Shown: piece by piece, positions 34,975 to 46,257 of the stretch
Position numbering within the stretch: position 1 is the stretch's first letter
Layout of the letters: the number at the start of each line of letters is the position of its first letter
Source of the DNA: Saussurea involucrata
Lineage: Eukaryota > Streptophyta > Magnoliopsida > Asterales > Asteraceae
Assembly (NCBI GenBank): GCA_033807775.1
Contig: CM066326.1
Coordinates: forward strand, 88,450,873-88,514,872
Length of the DNA: 64,000 nucleotides
Direction: 5' to 3'
Translations under genes and position numbers: made by a program
Notes under the pieces: model-generated
The model's database searches: none
Seen by the model: the letters and a program-made list of their open reading frames with translations, nothing else
Told to the model about the DNA's origin: nothing

Positions 34975-35277
34975 GGAGGGGGTTCACGAGAAAACCTCAA
35001 AAATGGAAAACTAAGGAACACCTAGTAGCTCTTCATCCGGACTAGGGGTGTGCATCGGGCGGGTGGGCGGGTTCGGGTGGAAATCAAGAGCCAAACTTTA
35101 ACTTTTGGATTTCGGATTGCTTCGGGTTCGGGTTGGTTGAGTTTCGGGTTAATGTCGATCGGGTTCGGGTATTATTATAATACAAAAAGTATATATAAAT
35201 TCAATCGATTTTGAGGGTATTGATTTCAAGAAAAGGGACAACAAACAAACAAATGAGTACAGTCATAAAATTAAAGT
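34971..35277. other. Palindrome spacer, left part
   Basis: Contains an (AT)n tract, a ggttcacgagaaaacctc segment resembling the end of a repeat at about 50440-50480, and gggttcgggt-rich sequence near 35045-35170. No ORF. Confidence 0.5.
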
Positions 35278-35750
35278 TTAGAACCACACAGGTGTGGAAT
35301 AACGCTGATTATTGGAAGAAGTGGAATAGCGCTGATTATTGGATGTGGACTTCTTGTAGAACTTCTGTTGTTGGAAGGATTTAGAGAGTAGAGCCATTGC
35401 TTTCTTAATGGTTGTTAATTCAGGATCAGAATCACTGTCCTCCTTTTCCTCAGGTTCTGGCTCAGATTCACTTGGCTCTTGGGCATGTTTGGAACGACGG
35501 CTAGAAGATTTGCCTCGTTTTGAAGATATAAGAGCTAGTGGATCAGCAGGTGGCTTGGACGCAGACTTCTTTTCGTTCAGAATTTCCATCACTTCATCTT
35601 CGTCTTGAAGAATCATCTCATAGAGCTCGTGGATACATACATTCTCCATCAAGTGCTTATGCTTGATGTGGGATGCAAATACTTTCCACTCAGACAAGAG
35701 GTTGTTGAGAAACTTGAGCGCGTTCTCCGTGTTAGATCGAGTAGTGTGGT
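35278..35750 (-). pseudogene. gag: Copia gag fragment in palindrome spacer
   Basis: The frame runs from about TRSNTENALKFLNNLL through KVFASHIKHKHLMENVCIHELYEM, DPLALIS and an acidic SESEPEPEEKEDSDSD stretch to a stop at 35278. ALKFLNNL..W and DPLAL are the usual marks of SIRE/Tnt1-type Copia gag. No LTR is attached, and both edges run into simple AT repeats. Upstream codons shown by the open frame are AT-repeat sequence, not gag. Confidence 0.75.
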
Positions 35751-35769
35751 TTTTTTTATATATATATAT

Positions 35770-38221
35770 AAAATTATACATATATATATATTCATATAAC
35801 ATTTTAAATATATATGTATATTATTTCGGGTTTTCAGACGGGTTGGGTCCAAAGATCAAACCCGAACCCATATATCCTCCCAAGAATCTGGTTTCGGATT
35901 TTGGGATATTTGGATTTTGCAAAGAACGTCTTATTAATGGTTCGGGTTCGGTTTCGGATTTCAGACTAATCGAGTTTTGCACACCCTTAGTTTCAGTTGA
36001 TAATTACTTATCAATTAGTTTTATTAGATAGTTCAAATGTAGAGTTTTCAAAATTGTACTTATGTAGTAATAAGTTGTAAATACTAATTTTTATGATATT
36101 AAAAAATATAGTAAATGTTTTATAAGAGATTTTAAGTAATTAACATTAAATAGCAGTACATGAAGCTTTATGAGTTGTTTTAAGAGTTTTCATAAATGCT
36201 TTATAATATAGTAAAGATAGTAAATGTGAGGTAAGATTTTAAGATTTAGTATTTGTACCGCTTCGATGTACCATATAATAAAATAATTAAATTCAAAAAC
36301 ATTCAATATTGGGCTCATTTCAAATTATCGACGAGACGATTATAATGGTGTAACTTGTTAAAATTAAAACGTATTTTTAACGTATTTTAGTTAATATACA
36401 AGTATATGTGTTAATATGATGAATGTGTAAAATTAAAATTAGAAAAGTAAAATGTATAAAGTAAACTAAGTAAATAATTATAGGGGTATGAAATGTAACT
36501 TTGAAATCAATATATAACAATCGTGTGGATCTTAGGATATTGTTCCCATCGCGGCCTACCAATCGCGGGCCAATTGGCCGGGTCTGCGATCACGGGCTCA
36601 ATCTCAGGAAAATAGGACATTTTTGCAAAACTAAAGAGATTTGGAACATTTTGACAACCGATTTTGAACCTGGGGCATTTTAATAAATTTCCCTAGATAT
36701 ATTGATATTATACGGTTTTTTTAGAAAAAAGTAGTAAATTAAGGAATTACTCAAAAAATCTAAACCTAATTTTCTCTTCCAGATGCCATCGCCCTTCACC
36801 CTAATCGCCGTTTTCTTCTCAAATTCGATACAAGATTACAACGAGGTCGAGTGAATGTTATCTCATAGATTCTCGGATGCAAAAATGGTATGTATCTCTA
36901 CAAAATTGGGGCGGGAATGTTACCGCGTTGTTGAACCCTAAAAACCCAAATCTTCTTATGTATTGTATAGTTGTATTCTACTCTGTTCAAGCATAAATCT
37001 TTTTTTCTACTATTTCTTCTAGCATAATTCTTTGTCTCTGTTCTTTATTGTTCTTTAGGAAAAACCAGTGCATTCAAATGGGGACGAGTCGGATTACGGG
37101 GATGATGGGTTTGAGCTTGAAGAAAGAAGTAAAGATGTTGAGGAAGAATTTGAATCTGGTAGCAATGGTGATGATGAACTTGGTAATTCTTCTCCTCTAC
37201 ATCTCAATTTCGAAGCCGACAAATCGGACCCTAAATCTTGATTATTGCTTTGCTTATACTCTGTTCTCCTCGTCTTTATTTTTATGATGCTATAGTTTTG
37301 AATGTTGCAAATCAATTGGTATATATAATTTAAGGTTATTATGGTTGATTGACCTGATATTTGGAAAGAGAATTGCAAGAATACAAGGTCAATGCATAGC
37401 TCTTCTGCTGGTTCTTTATTGGAATAAAATTATATACAACACCACAAAGTTGGCTTAACAGTTTAACTCCTTTCAATGGCTATAAATAAACTAAAAGTAC
37501 CATACTGTGAGCCTCAATTGTTGTTGTACTTAAACTACAACCATTTGATTGCAAAATGTTACAAACGGTAGCAGTTTCCATAGTGTGTACATCACCATAT
37601 TTTACTTTGATAACTCATTGTAAAATGAAAATGATGAGAAAGTGCTAAGGTACCAGTTAATTAGGACTATTAATAGCCAATTTCAATGGATTAAGCATGC
37701 AATAACAGTACATATTGCATACTGATAGGGTCTTAATTTTTTTATAATTGGTAATATTTTTGTTAAGTTTCTTGTAATTGTTCAAATTTTTCGTTTTCAC
37801 CTTTGTTTGTTTGACATATATGTTTAAGTTCTAATTATTTGTTTCTGGATTTTGATGAATTTAAGTAAGAGGGTAAGGATTAAACAGACATATACATAGC
37901 ATATCAGTTGATCTCCAAGAGTCCTGTTTTCGACTATAGAGTTAGGGAGGGCCCTGCCTGCTTGTCATTTCTGCCTTTTGTCCATGTTCATTTTTACTTT
38001 GACATATTTCATTGTGTTTTGTTCGGGAGGAGCTGCTTGCTTGCTTGCATGTAATCCTTTTTTTTCTTTCTATTTCTTTAATGAAGTTACTAAACAATTT
38101 GTAGCCTTAGCCTGCTTGGATTTTTTTTGCTGTTTAAAAGAGAAAGAGCTTTGGCTCTTATTGAAAATCAAATTGCAAAAAACCCATGGAACAAGAGTAA
38201 TTGGGGATAAGCTTAAAATAC
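35770..38221. repeat. Right arm of long palindrome inside CACTA
   Basis: Inverted partner of 32508-34970. The axis is at about 35365, and the spacer is about 800 bp. The outer limit is at ggggataagcttaaaatac (38203-38221), mirrored at 32508. Confidence 0.93.
36855..37241 (+). CDS. Small two-exon acidic ORF, right palindrome arm (71 aa)
   Basis: Exon 1, 36855-36887 (MLSHRFSDAKM), donor gtatgt; acceptor ttctttag; exon 2, 37059-37241, ending DPKS and TGA. Mirror image of 33488-33875, and transcription would run outward from the palindrome centre. Conservation of frame, stop and both splice sites in both arms hints at recent function or recent inversion. No domain is recognised, and nothing TNPA-like follows on this side. 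Confidence 0.4.
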
Positions 38222-40489
38222 AAACAACGGTTAATTATATGATGAACTAAGCTCACCTGAATAAAACTAAAACCTTTACAATTCTCGGTCTCAACTTTGA
38301 AATCGTATCTGTTAGAACTGAGTATGGGCAGATTTGAGAAAGAAGCGTACTTAAGAGTCTAGTCTCATTATATTACCCATAAAAGAATTGTGAGACCATT
38401 TGGTCTACAAGTGATTGACGATAACAAAAAGAAATAGTAACAATACCACTGCACTATTTATCCAGACCAGTGTCGAGGGCTAAAAAAGAGTCCCCTTGAC
38501 CAGATTTTAGCGCAACCTATCAATCCTAAACAATTGAGAAATTCAAATATTCAAGAACATCAAAATAAAGTATATTGCGTTTTTAATACCTTGTCTACCT
38601 GTCTAACAAAGTGAAACACTTGATTGCATATAACCATGGAATAAGATGTAGTGATTTTAAAAAAAGGTGATAGAAGTGAAATACTTGATTGCCGCCTTCT
38701 TGCATAAACAGGAACAACAAAATTCTGATAGAAGAAAGGGGTTCTGAAAATATCAAATTCGTTGTCTGGTGGTGGGTGAGGATAAGGTATTCATTTATAA
38801 CTTGTACATCGTGTTAGATTAATGGTATCTATAAAGTAGGTGAATCCAGAAAATACAACACACACATACTTGACGGTTAGATTAATGGTATCTATAAGTC
38901 CCAAAACATCATGAGCGGATTTACAAAAACCTTGAATCTGAAACTCTTTAATTATCTAGATTGATGGTATCTATATGTTATGAATAGATCACTATTTTTT
39001 TCTGTAATACATGCATATATATGTTATGCCACTTTTTTAAACCTTGCATAAAAGTAGCCAACAGGTAGAAACCAAAACAGATCAGGTAGAAACCATGAAA
39101 GACAGAGACTTCATATCTGAGAAGATACCAAAAACCAAAAGGGCATAGTTTGAGACATAAAAAGAATTTGATGTTTGAGACAGATATAGTATTCAATTAG
39201 ATTTAGTATCAGGTTCAGAGTCGAGACAGACTCTAGAATCTGTAAATGTGGACTTGTTGCTCATGTTCATCTCTCAATAAGGTATACATATGTGTCTATG
39301 ATCATTGTTGTAATCATATTGCTTTATTGAGTTCAATTTATTTTGTTTTGCAAGTTATATATGAGCATACTATATTTGCATTAATTCACATTATGTTCCT
39401 TCCTACTTTTGAGCAGGCGTGGCAAGAATCGAGTATTAGCGCACAGAAGACGATCCTATAAAATTTGACGACATCTTCAACTCGGTTAAGAAGATGTAAA
39501 GATTTGAAAAATGTCTTGGAAAACAACTTTATCTAGCATATATGTTTGTTATATATATATATATATATATTTGTTTTCATTTGTTTTGTTTGATTCACTT
39601 TGTGTCATAGTTTTTTTTCTCTCCATTGGTTGGCGTTTTGTGCTATTATATAGGTTTTGGAAATGTTTAATTTATAGCAGTTATGTTGTCGAAATTTTCA
39701 ACAAATATTTGCTATTTTGTTTGTCATTGTTTGTGCTACAAGATATTATATAAACCTTTATCTTTTTTATACTTAAATACCATTGTCATGTTAAAGAAAA
39801 CTTAGTAGCATTCAACCTAAATTCTCTAAATATGTTATATAGACCACATTTGTTTTATGTGAAACACAATGTGGACATGTTGCTTGTTCATAAACTGAAC
39901 AATGTGGAAGGAAAAGTTACATCAATATTTATTATTTTTGCATTCCATAAGTTTGATGACCACATTTTTCATATTCTTATAGTATACATGTCTTTATGAT
40001 TTTATTATAAACATGCACAAATTATCAATTTTATTCCACAAAAACTTGGGTTGGTTTTGGGATTAGAAAAAAATTAAATATCTGAACACATAAATTTAAA
40101 ATAGTAACATTGTAATCGTTATTATTAGCAAGTAATTGTTGGACTATTTTTATTTTTGAAATACATAAAGTAAGTATTGTAATTTTATTGACGGTGGACA
40201 AAAAGAACAAAACGAATACGCAGACCCACCCAAAACAGTCGCGGATCGAGATTTTTAATTCAGTCTTGACCGGGTAAAATACCAATTGTGTTCATCAGAA
40301 TATTTCAGCCGGACCGGTCTGAACATGAGATTATCCGGACCGGGCAGAACCAAGTTGGGTTTTTTGCGAATATTGAGTCTTTAAAAAAAATCGATCAAAG
40401 ATGTTACAAATATTACAATTATGTACCAAAAACCAAGGCTTGGACCGAACGATTATTTTGGACTAATTTGTGTCCACTATTACTACATA
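38222..40489. other. CACTA interior, right side, nothing assigned
   Basis: AT-rich, with an (AT)n tract near 39550-39570. The longest ORFs (72-90 codons) show no domain. There is no counterpart to the TNPA-like exons of the left side. Confidence 0.5.
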
Positions 40490-42470
40490 TGACATACAGT
40501 GACGTAAATTTCTGAAAACCATTACCGTGTCATGACACACAATGACATAAATTTCTCAACTGTTACTGTATCATGAGAACTAATGAGGTATATTTCACAA
40601 AACCATAAGTGAATCATGACATTCGGTAACATAACTTTATCAAAACGTCACTATGAAATGACATACACTGACATTTATCATTCAAAACCGTTACCCAAAC
40701 ATTACATTTACCATGAGTAAATTTCTCAAAATGATCATCGTTTCATGACATAGAGTGACGTAAATTTATCAAACTACCACTGTACGTAACATTTCAAAAC
40801 GCGATGTTTATCCTTTCACACCGTCACCGTAGTATGATAAATGGTGAAATTTATTTTACAAAACATTCACAGCAATATGCATATAATGATGCTTATTATA
40901 CAAAATTGTCACATTAGCATAGCATATAGTGACATTTATTATTCAGAAACATTATCGTAACATGACATACAGTGACATAAATTTATCAAAACCGTTATTG
41001 CATTATGATATACGGCGACATAATTTTATCAAAACTGTCATGGCAAAATGACATACATAGACGTTCATCATTCAAAATTGTCACAATAACATTACATACT
41101 GTGACATTTTATTCAACACCGTCACCGTAACATGACATACGGTAACATTTAGAATTCAAAACGTCACTGTAACATAACATCGGGTGACATTTATTTTTTA
41201 AAACCATCACCATAGGATGACATACGATGATGGTCATTATTTAAAATCATCATTTTAACATGACATACATAACGTTGATTATTTGAAAACGTCACAATAA
41301 CATGACATATGGTGACATTATTTTGGTCAAAATTGTCACCGTTGCATAAGTACCATAACGTTTATTTTCGAAACAGTCACCATAGCATGACATAAGGTGA
41401 CATTTTTTTTCTAAACCGTCACGGTAGCATGACATACGATGACGTAATTTTTTTCGAAACTGTCATTGTAGCATGATATGCTGTGACGTTTATATTTTAA
41501 ATACCGTCACCATAGCATGATGTACAATGACTTATTTTCTAAACCGTCAATGTAGCATGACATAACGTGACGTAAATTTTCTGAAACCGTTCATGTAACA
41601 CGACGTACGATAACATTTATTGTTCAAAACCGTCACTGTATCATGACGTACACTGAAATTTATTATTTAAAATCATCACCATAACATTACATATGGTCAC
41701 GTTTATTATACAAAATTGTCATCGTAGCATGACTTACGTTGACGTTTATTATTCTAACCGTCTCCACAACATGATATATAATGACATTTATTATACAAAA
41801 CCGTCACCATTGTGACAATTTTTGTTTTAAAACCGTCACCATAACATAATATATGATGACATTTATTTTTTTTAAATCGTTACCGTAGAATGACATGTGG
41901 TAACGTACTCAAAACCGTCACCATAAGATGACATATGGTGACATAAATTATTCAAAACCGTCAATGTAGCTTAAGATACTGTGATGTAAATGTTTTAATA
42001 CCGTTACCAAATCATGACATATGGTGACGTATAATTTTTAAAAAGCATTGCCATACACTTACTTTTGGTGACGCAAATTTTGCAAAATCGTTGCCCCAAA
42101 ACTTGCTGATTTTTGGAAACGGTTTTCAAATAAACGTTGTTATACATATTTTAGTTTTCGGTAACGGCTTTTTTAAACCGTTACTACATAAAACAACGAT
42201 TTTGAAAAAAACGTTACTAAAAAGTCTTATATTGCAACGGTTTTTAAAAACCGTCACAACATAAGGCAACGGTTTTTCAAAACCGTTACCTTAGGGTACC
42301 TTTTATTGACGTGTTTATCTAAAGCGTTGCTTTATGATTCAATTGTTTTTGTAATAGTAACGTTTCTTTATAAAAATTGTTACTAAAACAATTCTCTAAC
42401 TTTTTATGTGACTTTTTGTAACGGTTTTTTATCAAACCGTTACAAGCTTGTTTTTTAAAACCGTCACAAA
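40490..42470. repeat. CACTA right subterminal repeat array
   Basis: About 33 diverged units of about 60 bp with catgacata, gtgacgttta and aaaccgtcac. They read in the same strand sense as the left array, although the unit is partly palindromic. Confidence 0.88.
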
Positions 42471-42768
42471 AAGTCATTTTTGTACTAGTGCATATCAATT
42501 ACATCCTTAGAGCATCTCCAACAGCTTCCCCAAAATGGGGAAAATGAAGAAAATGGGGATTTTAGGCTAATATTGTGCTCCAACAGCTTCCCCAAAACTA
42601 TCCCCAAAATGGAGAAAGTTGGAGAAAGAATATTTTTTTCTCCAAATATGGACATCACTCCAAAAATGATTACTAAGTGAGATGACCAACAGGAAGCTTT
42701 GAAAATAAATATGTAGAGAGAAATAATGTTAGGACACAAAATGTCCTAGTTATAAGATAGTTTTGTAA

Positions 42769-43490
42769 TGGCGGGGTTACAACTTGAATCCTGTCATTTA
42801 CAGATGAAGACGATTTGTCATTGTTAAAATAGTCATCATAAAAATGTTCAAACAATAAATCAAGTTCATTAGGAGTAGAGTTAGAAGTGGAAGCTTGATC
42901 CTTGTTTGACAATCTAGTCATCATTGGACGAAATTGTCCAGATGCTAGAATACCATATAACTCGGGTTCTGTACTGTTTTGCACAGAAGCCATTGCTTCA
43001 GATTCATCAAATTTGACATTAATGCTTTCCATCACAGTTCTGGAAGATTTGAGATAGATCCTGTAAGCTTTTGATGTGAGAGAGTATCCGATAAAGAAAC
43101 CCTCAATACCCTTAGGACTGAATTTATTCAGGTTATCCTTATCATTCAGCACCACGCACATGCATCCAAAAACACGAAAGTAGTGTATAACAGGTTTTCT
43201 ATTATTAATCAATTCATATGGAGTCTTGCCAAACCGTCGATGTATGATTGAACGGTTTTGTGTATAGCATGCCGTTGCAACAGCTTCAGCCCATAGGAAT
43301 AGTGGTAGATCAGCATAAGACAGCATCGTTCTGGCCGCTTCAACAAGTGTACGGTTACGTCTTTCAACTACACCGTTCTGCTGAGGTGTTCTGGCCGCAG
43401 AATATTGATGAGTGATTCCCAATGCTTAAAGGAGCTCAAGTTTGCCAAGATTTTCAGAAGATGGGTGTTGGAATTCAGTCTTTAGTTGAA
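42769..43490 (-). pseudogene. Copia integrase fragment in element F
   Basis: Reads, on the minus strand, KTEFQHP, ENLGKLELL, a TAA, ALGITHQYSAARTPQQNG, VVERRNRTLVEAARTML, FGKTPYELINNRKP and on to the linker. This is the second half of the integrase core and C-terminus of the same SIRE-like family as the pol at 4042. It lacks RT. The TAA near 43429 breaks the frame. Confidence 0.85.
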
Positions 43491-44176
43491 TTGGATTAGA
43501 CGTTTGAGCATTTGCAATCATTATTCTGGAGTTTTTGTTGACGATGCTAGACCGTTGAGTGCTCTTCTGACCTGATCAATCAGAATTGTGAGCGCTTGCA
43601 ATCGTTGTTCTGGTGCTTTGGTTGTGATTCAGACTCTTGAGTGCTTATAATCATTCAGCTATTTCTTGAAGATTGAAGTTCCGGATTTTCATCAGTCGGT
43701 ATTCTGATATTTTGGGGATGAGCATTTTTCTACAGTTGATGAACAATGTTACTTGTGGTGTTCTTCTAAACCCTACCTTATAGTGTATGCTTCATTATGT
43801 TTCCTCCTTCGAGCAAATCCGAATCACGCTCTTAAGCTGAATTCCTATTCAACTCGCGGCTTATCAACGGATTTGGTGTTATAGACTGAGTTTGCATTTG
43901 GTTAATCACGCAACAACTCGCTCGTTATCTTTCTTGTGAGCTTATCAGTACGAGCTAGAGTTTCCACATTTATGAACAAGTTTTTCGTGCACTCGGTCGA
44001 GGCATTGAATCCGATTTGTCAAGGTTGAAATTTAAAGAGTAAGAGCATATTTCAAGGGGGAGCCTAGACTACATTTGAAGAATTGCATCACTAGGGTTTT
44101 CTAAAGAAATCAAGGGGGAGAAGAACTGAAGATCTTTCGAGACGGGTGATTCCTTTACAAAACTATAGGGGGAGAT
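43491..44176 (+). other. Element F 3' internal region
   Basis: No ORF. Contains gggggag tracts near 44055, 44110 and 44167; the last one abuts the 3' LTR and serves as the polypurine tract. Confidence 0.6.
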
Positions 44177-44492
44177 TGTTAGGACACAAAATGTCCTAGT
44201 TATAAGATAGTTTTGTAAAGGGGTATTAATTGTAATATGGGCTTGGGTTATGTGTAATGGGCTTGGGCTTAATAGTGTAACAAGGGGGTATATAATGTTT
44301 AGTGTGTGTAATTAGGGTTAAGGGTGTGTCATTGCAATGTAGCCTCCTTGGTGTAGTGTGTGTTCTAGAGAGAGATCCATTCTCTCTCTATGTTGCTTTC
44401 ATCTTGAATAATACACCACTTTGATTATCTATCTTCTTGTTACTATCTACATCAATATATGAATCGTTGTCTTGTTTAAAATGGGACTTACA
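44177..44492 (+). repeat. Element F 3' LTR (316 bp)
   Basis: Begins TGTTAGGACACAAAATG and ends GGGACTTACA. Contains a promoter-like gggtatataatg near 44285. The first 42 bp recur at 42727. Confidence 0.88.
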
Positions 44493-44734
44493 AATAATAT
44501 TTTAATAGGTAAATGGAATATTTTAATATTTTAATTAATGTTGGATTCTCCAAAATGAGAAAGCTGTTAGAGATGAATGTATATTGTTTTGGGGATTTTG
44601 GTTTTTGGTTCCCCATTTTGGAGAAATTATGGGGAAGGTGTTGGAGATGCTCTTATTAACTTAAATTGTAACTTGTAACCTGCAACCTATACAATAGGTA
44701 AAAGTATAAATTAGAAGGAAAAACAAAAAACCCT

Positions 44735-45866
44735 TAACTAATTGAACGCCACTTGTCTCCCTCAAACCATCGGCTCATCGCTCCCCACCCTCTGCTCACG
44801 CTAGACCCGTTGTACCCCGTCTCCACCGTCGTACCCTGTCACCACCAGTTCCGTTGCCCACCATCGTCGTCGGATCTGCAAGAACTATAAGCACCAAGTT
44901 CCATCAGGTGACCCAACAACCAAATTACTGTTACATGTAGCTGTTTGATTAAGAAGACAAATCATCACTCATCGATTGTTTGAACCAATTATGTTCACCC
45001 CTTTTCTGACTAAGTATTCCCCTTTCCCTTCGAGCTTGGTTAGTTAATTTTAGGGTTTACTGCGTGCAAATAGATTTTCTTTGTTGCAAATTTATTTGGT
45101 TTATCATATTGAATATTTTTCGTTATCACGTTGGGTGTTATTGAATCCTTTTTTAATTTAAAATTTGTTTAATCCATATTGGGTTTATCATTTTAGAGCC
45201 TCTGTAGTAGTGTGGTTGCAAATTGTAATAACAATACTTACCCTTGATTGGAAAGCTCTTATCAAGTTCGTGGTTTCTTTAGTTTTGTTTCCTCCAGGTG
45301 AATTGCAGAATTTGGTGAATTTATCAGTGAATTTGCCTAATGGGACTAGTGTTTCAGAATAGCTGCTTTTACAGGTGGATATGTATTTTCAAAGGATGTC
45401 TGAAGGTGTTTTATGGGAAACAATTGGTGAAATTTGTGGGAATAATTATCAACAATGTGTGGGTAAGTTCAAGAGTAAAGTTTTAAGGAATCTTGAAAAC
45501 CAACATCAGTGGATGATTAATCTTTCTTGCCAATTTCAAGGGGTTCATAGTTTGATTAAAGATTCTACTGTATTCAATTTCGAAGAGGTTGATGGAGATC
45601 AAGAAGAAGGATTACAAGAAAGTCAAAGAGGTGTATCTCCACCAGAAATGATGCAAATTAATCATAAATTAGGCGTTACTTTCGTATATTTTAGCGCAAC
45701 TTTTGGGTATATTTTGACGCAACTTGTGGTATATTTGGCGCAACTTTTGTATACATCTGTTTATGCATTGGATACAACTTTTGTATATTTTGGGAAGAGT
45801 AATAAAAATGGTATATTCGTTTCATTTATAAATGCAAGTATTTTTTTTCATTCAAAAAATGTTTAG
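44735..45866 (+). pseudogene. Transcribed-looking cargo of Mutator-like element K (possible captured gene fragment)
   Basis: A C-rich, leader-like segment (44735-44905) is followed by an intron-like T-rich stretch, a possible acceptor cctccag (about 45297), a reading frame ELQNLVNLSVNLPNG.. with a TAG at 45360, and then an open frame from MDMYFQRMSEGVLWETIGEI (45375) to 45866. The part up to about LRNLENQHQWM and FNFEEVDGDQEEG looks like real protein; after KLGVTFVY it is a ~21-bp repeat and probably noncoding. I do not recognise the protein. Its location between MULE ends suggests a host gene fragment captured by a Pack-MULE. Confidence 0.4.
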
Positions 45867-46099
45867 GGACTTGATTGTTCAAAATATGAAAGCTTGCTGG
45901 GTTTTTCAGACTTTTTCCATTATTTTACCAGATTAACCGGTTTTAGATGTCATATGGATGTATCTAACAGGTTTTAGAAAGTTTAAGGATTTATTTAATA
46001 GGTTTTAAAAAGTCCAGTGACTTATTTGTTTCAAAAAATTGTCCAAGGACTTGATCATTCCAAACAAGAAAGTCCATTGGGCTTTTTTGAACTTTTCCC

Positions 46100-46257
46100 G
46101 CAAGAATAATAGACACCGTTGATTTTCATATTCCAAAATAATGAAAACGATCAATTTTGGAAAAAACTAAATTTTTTATTACTCTTGTTTGCATATTGTA
46201 CAACTCGATCTCTTTGTCACATTACATTTTATTCTTGAAACCTTAAACAGATTCCCT
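46100..46257 (-). other. Globulin 3' flank with TSD of element K
   Basis: TSD gcaagaata at 46100-46108, then 3' UTR-like AT-rich sequence. Polyadenylation-type AATAAA occurs on the minus strand at 46233-46228, with another AATAAA-like run near 46180. Confidence 0.6.
46228..46233 (-). terminator. Candidate polyadenylation signal of globulin gene
   Basis: AATAAA on the minus strand, 25 nt past the stop codon. A second AATAAA-like site follows about 45 nt downstream, near 46180. Plant signals are loose, so either could be used. Confidence 0.5.

Larger units (their letters stand above)
29378..42490. mobile_element. CACTA (En/Spm) transposon, 13.1 kb, TSD cat
   Basis: Ends CACTAGTACAAAAA and, inverted, ttttgtactagtg. 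TSD cat at 29375-29377 and 42491-42493. Dense subterminal repeats flank it on both sides, and one diverged TNPA-type gene segment is present (31630-32197). No TNPD/TNP2 transposase was seen, so it is non-autonomous. Most of the centre is a palindrome (32508-38221). Confidence 0.92.
42727..44492 (+). mobile_element. Element F: small rearranged Copia, TSD aataa
   Basis: TSD aataa at 42722-42726 and 44493-44497. The 3' LTR is complete (44177-44492) and preceded by the purine tract atagggggagat. The 5' LTR is cut to 42 bp (42727-42768) and joins directly to an integrase fragment in antisense orientation. No primer site remains. Confidence 0.85.
42510..44652. mobile_element. MITE G (Harbinger-like), TSD tta, interrupted by element F
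   Basis: Ends GAGCATCTCCAACA and tgttggagatgctc, flanked by tta at 42507-42509 and 44653-44655. Without F it is about 370 bp, with ggggaa/ttcccc repeats inside. It inserted in element K 17 bp beyond the CACTA end. Confidence 0.85.
29249..46099. mobile_element. Element K: Mutator-like element with 9-bp TSD gcaagaata
   Basis: Inverted ends GGGAAAAGT(T/C) run for about 130-150 bp: left 29249-29377, right about 45950-46099, sharing cccaatggactttcttg and aagtccttggacaattttt. The 9-bp sequence gcaagaata is at 29240-29248 and again at 46100-46108. Long inverted ends with a 9-bp duplication define Mutator-like elements. With the nested CACTA and MITE G removed, K is about 1.6 kb, with no transposase but a transcribed-looking cargo (44735-45866). 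This fits a Pack-MULE. Confidence 0.85.

Noticed and set aside
42673..42768. C-terminal extension of the integrase ORF in F
   Set aside because: The frame runs out of pol through the antisense of the 42-bp LTR stub and into MITE G.
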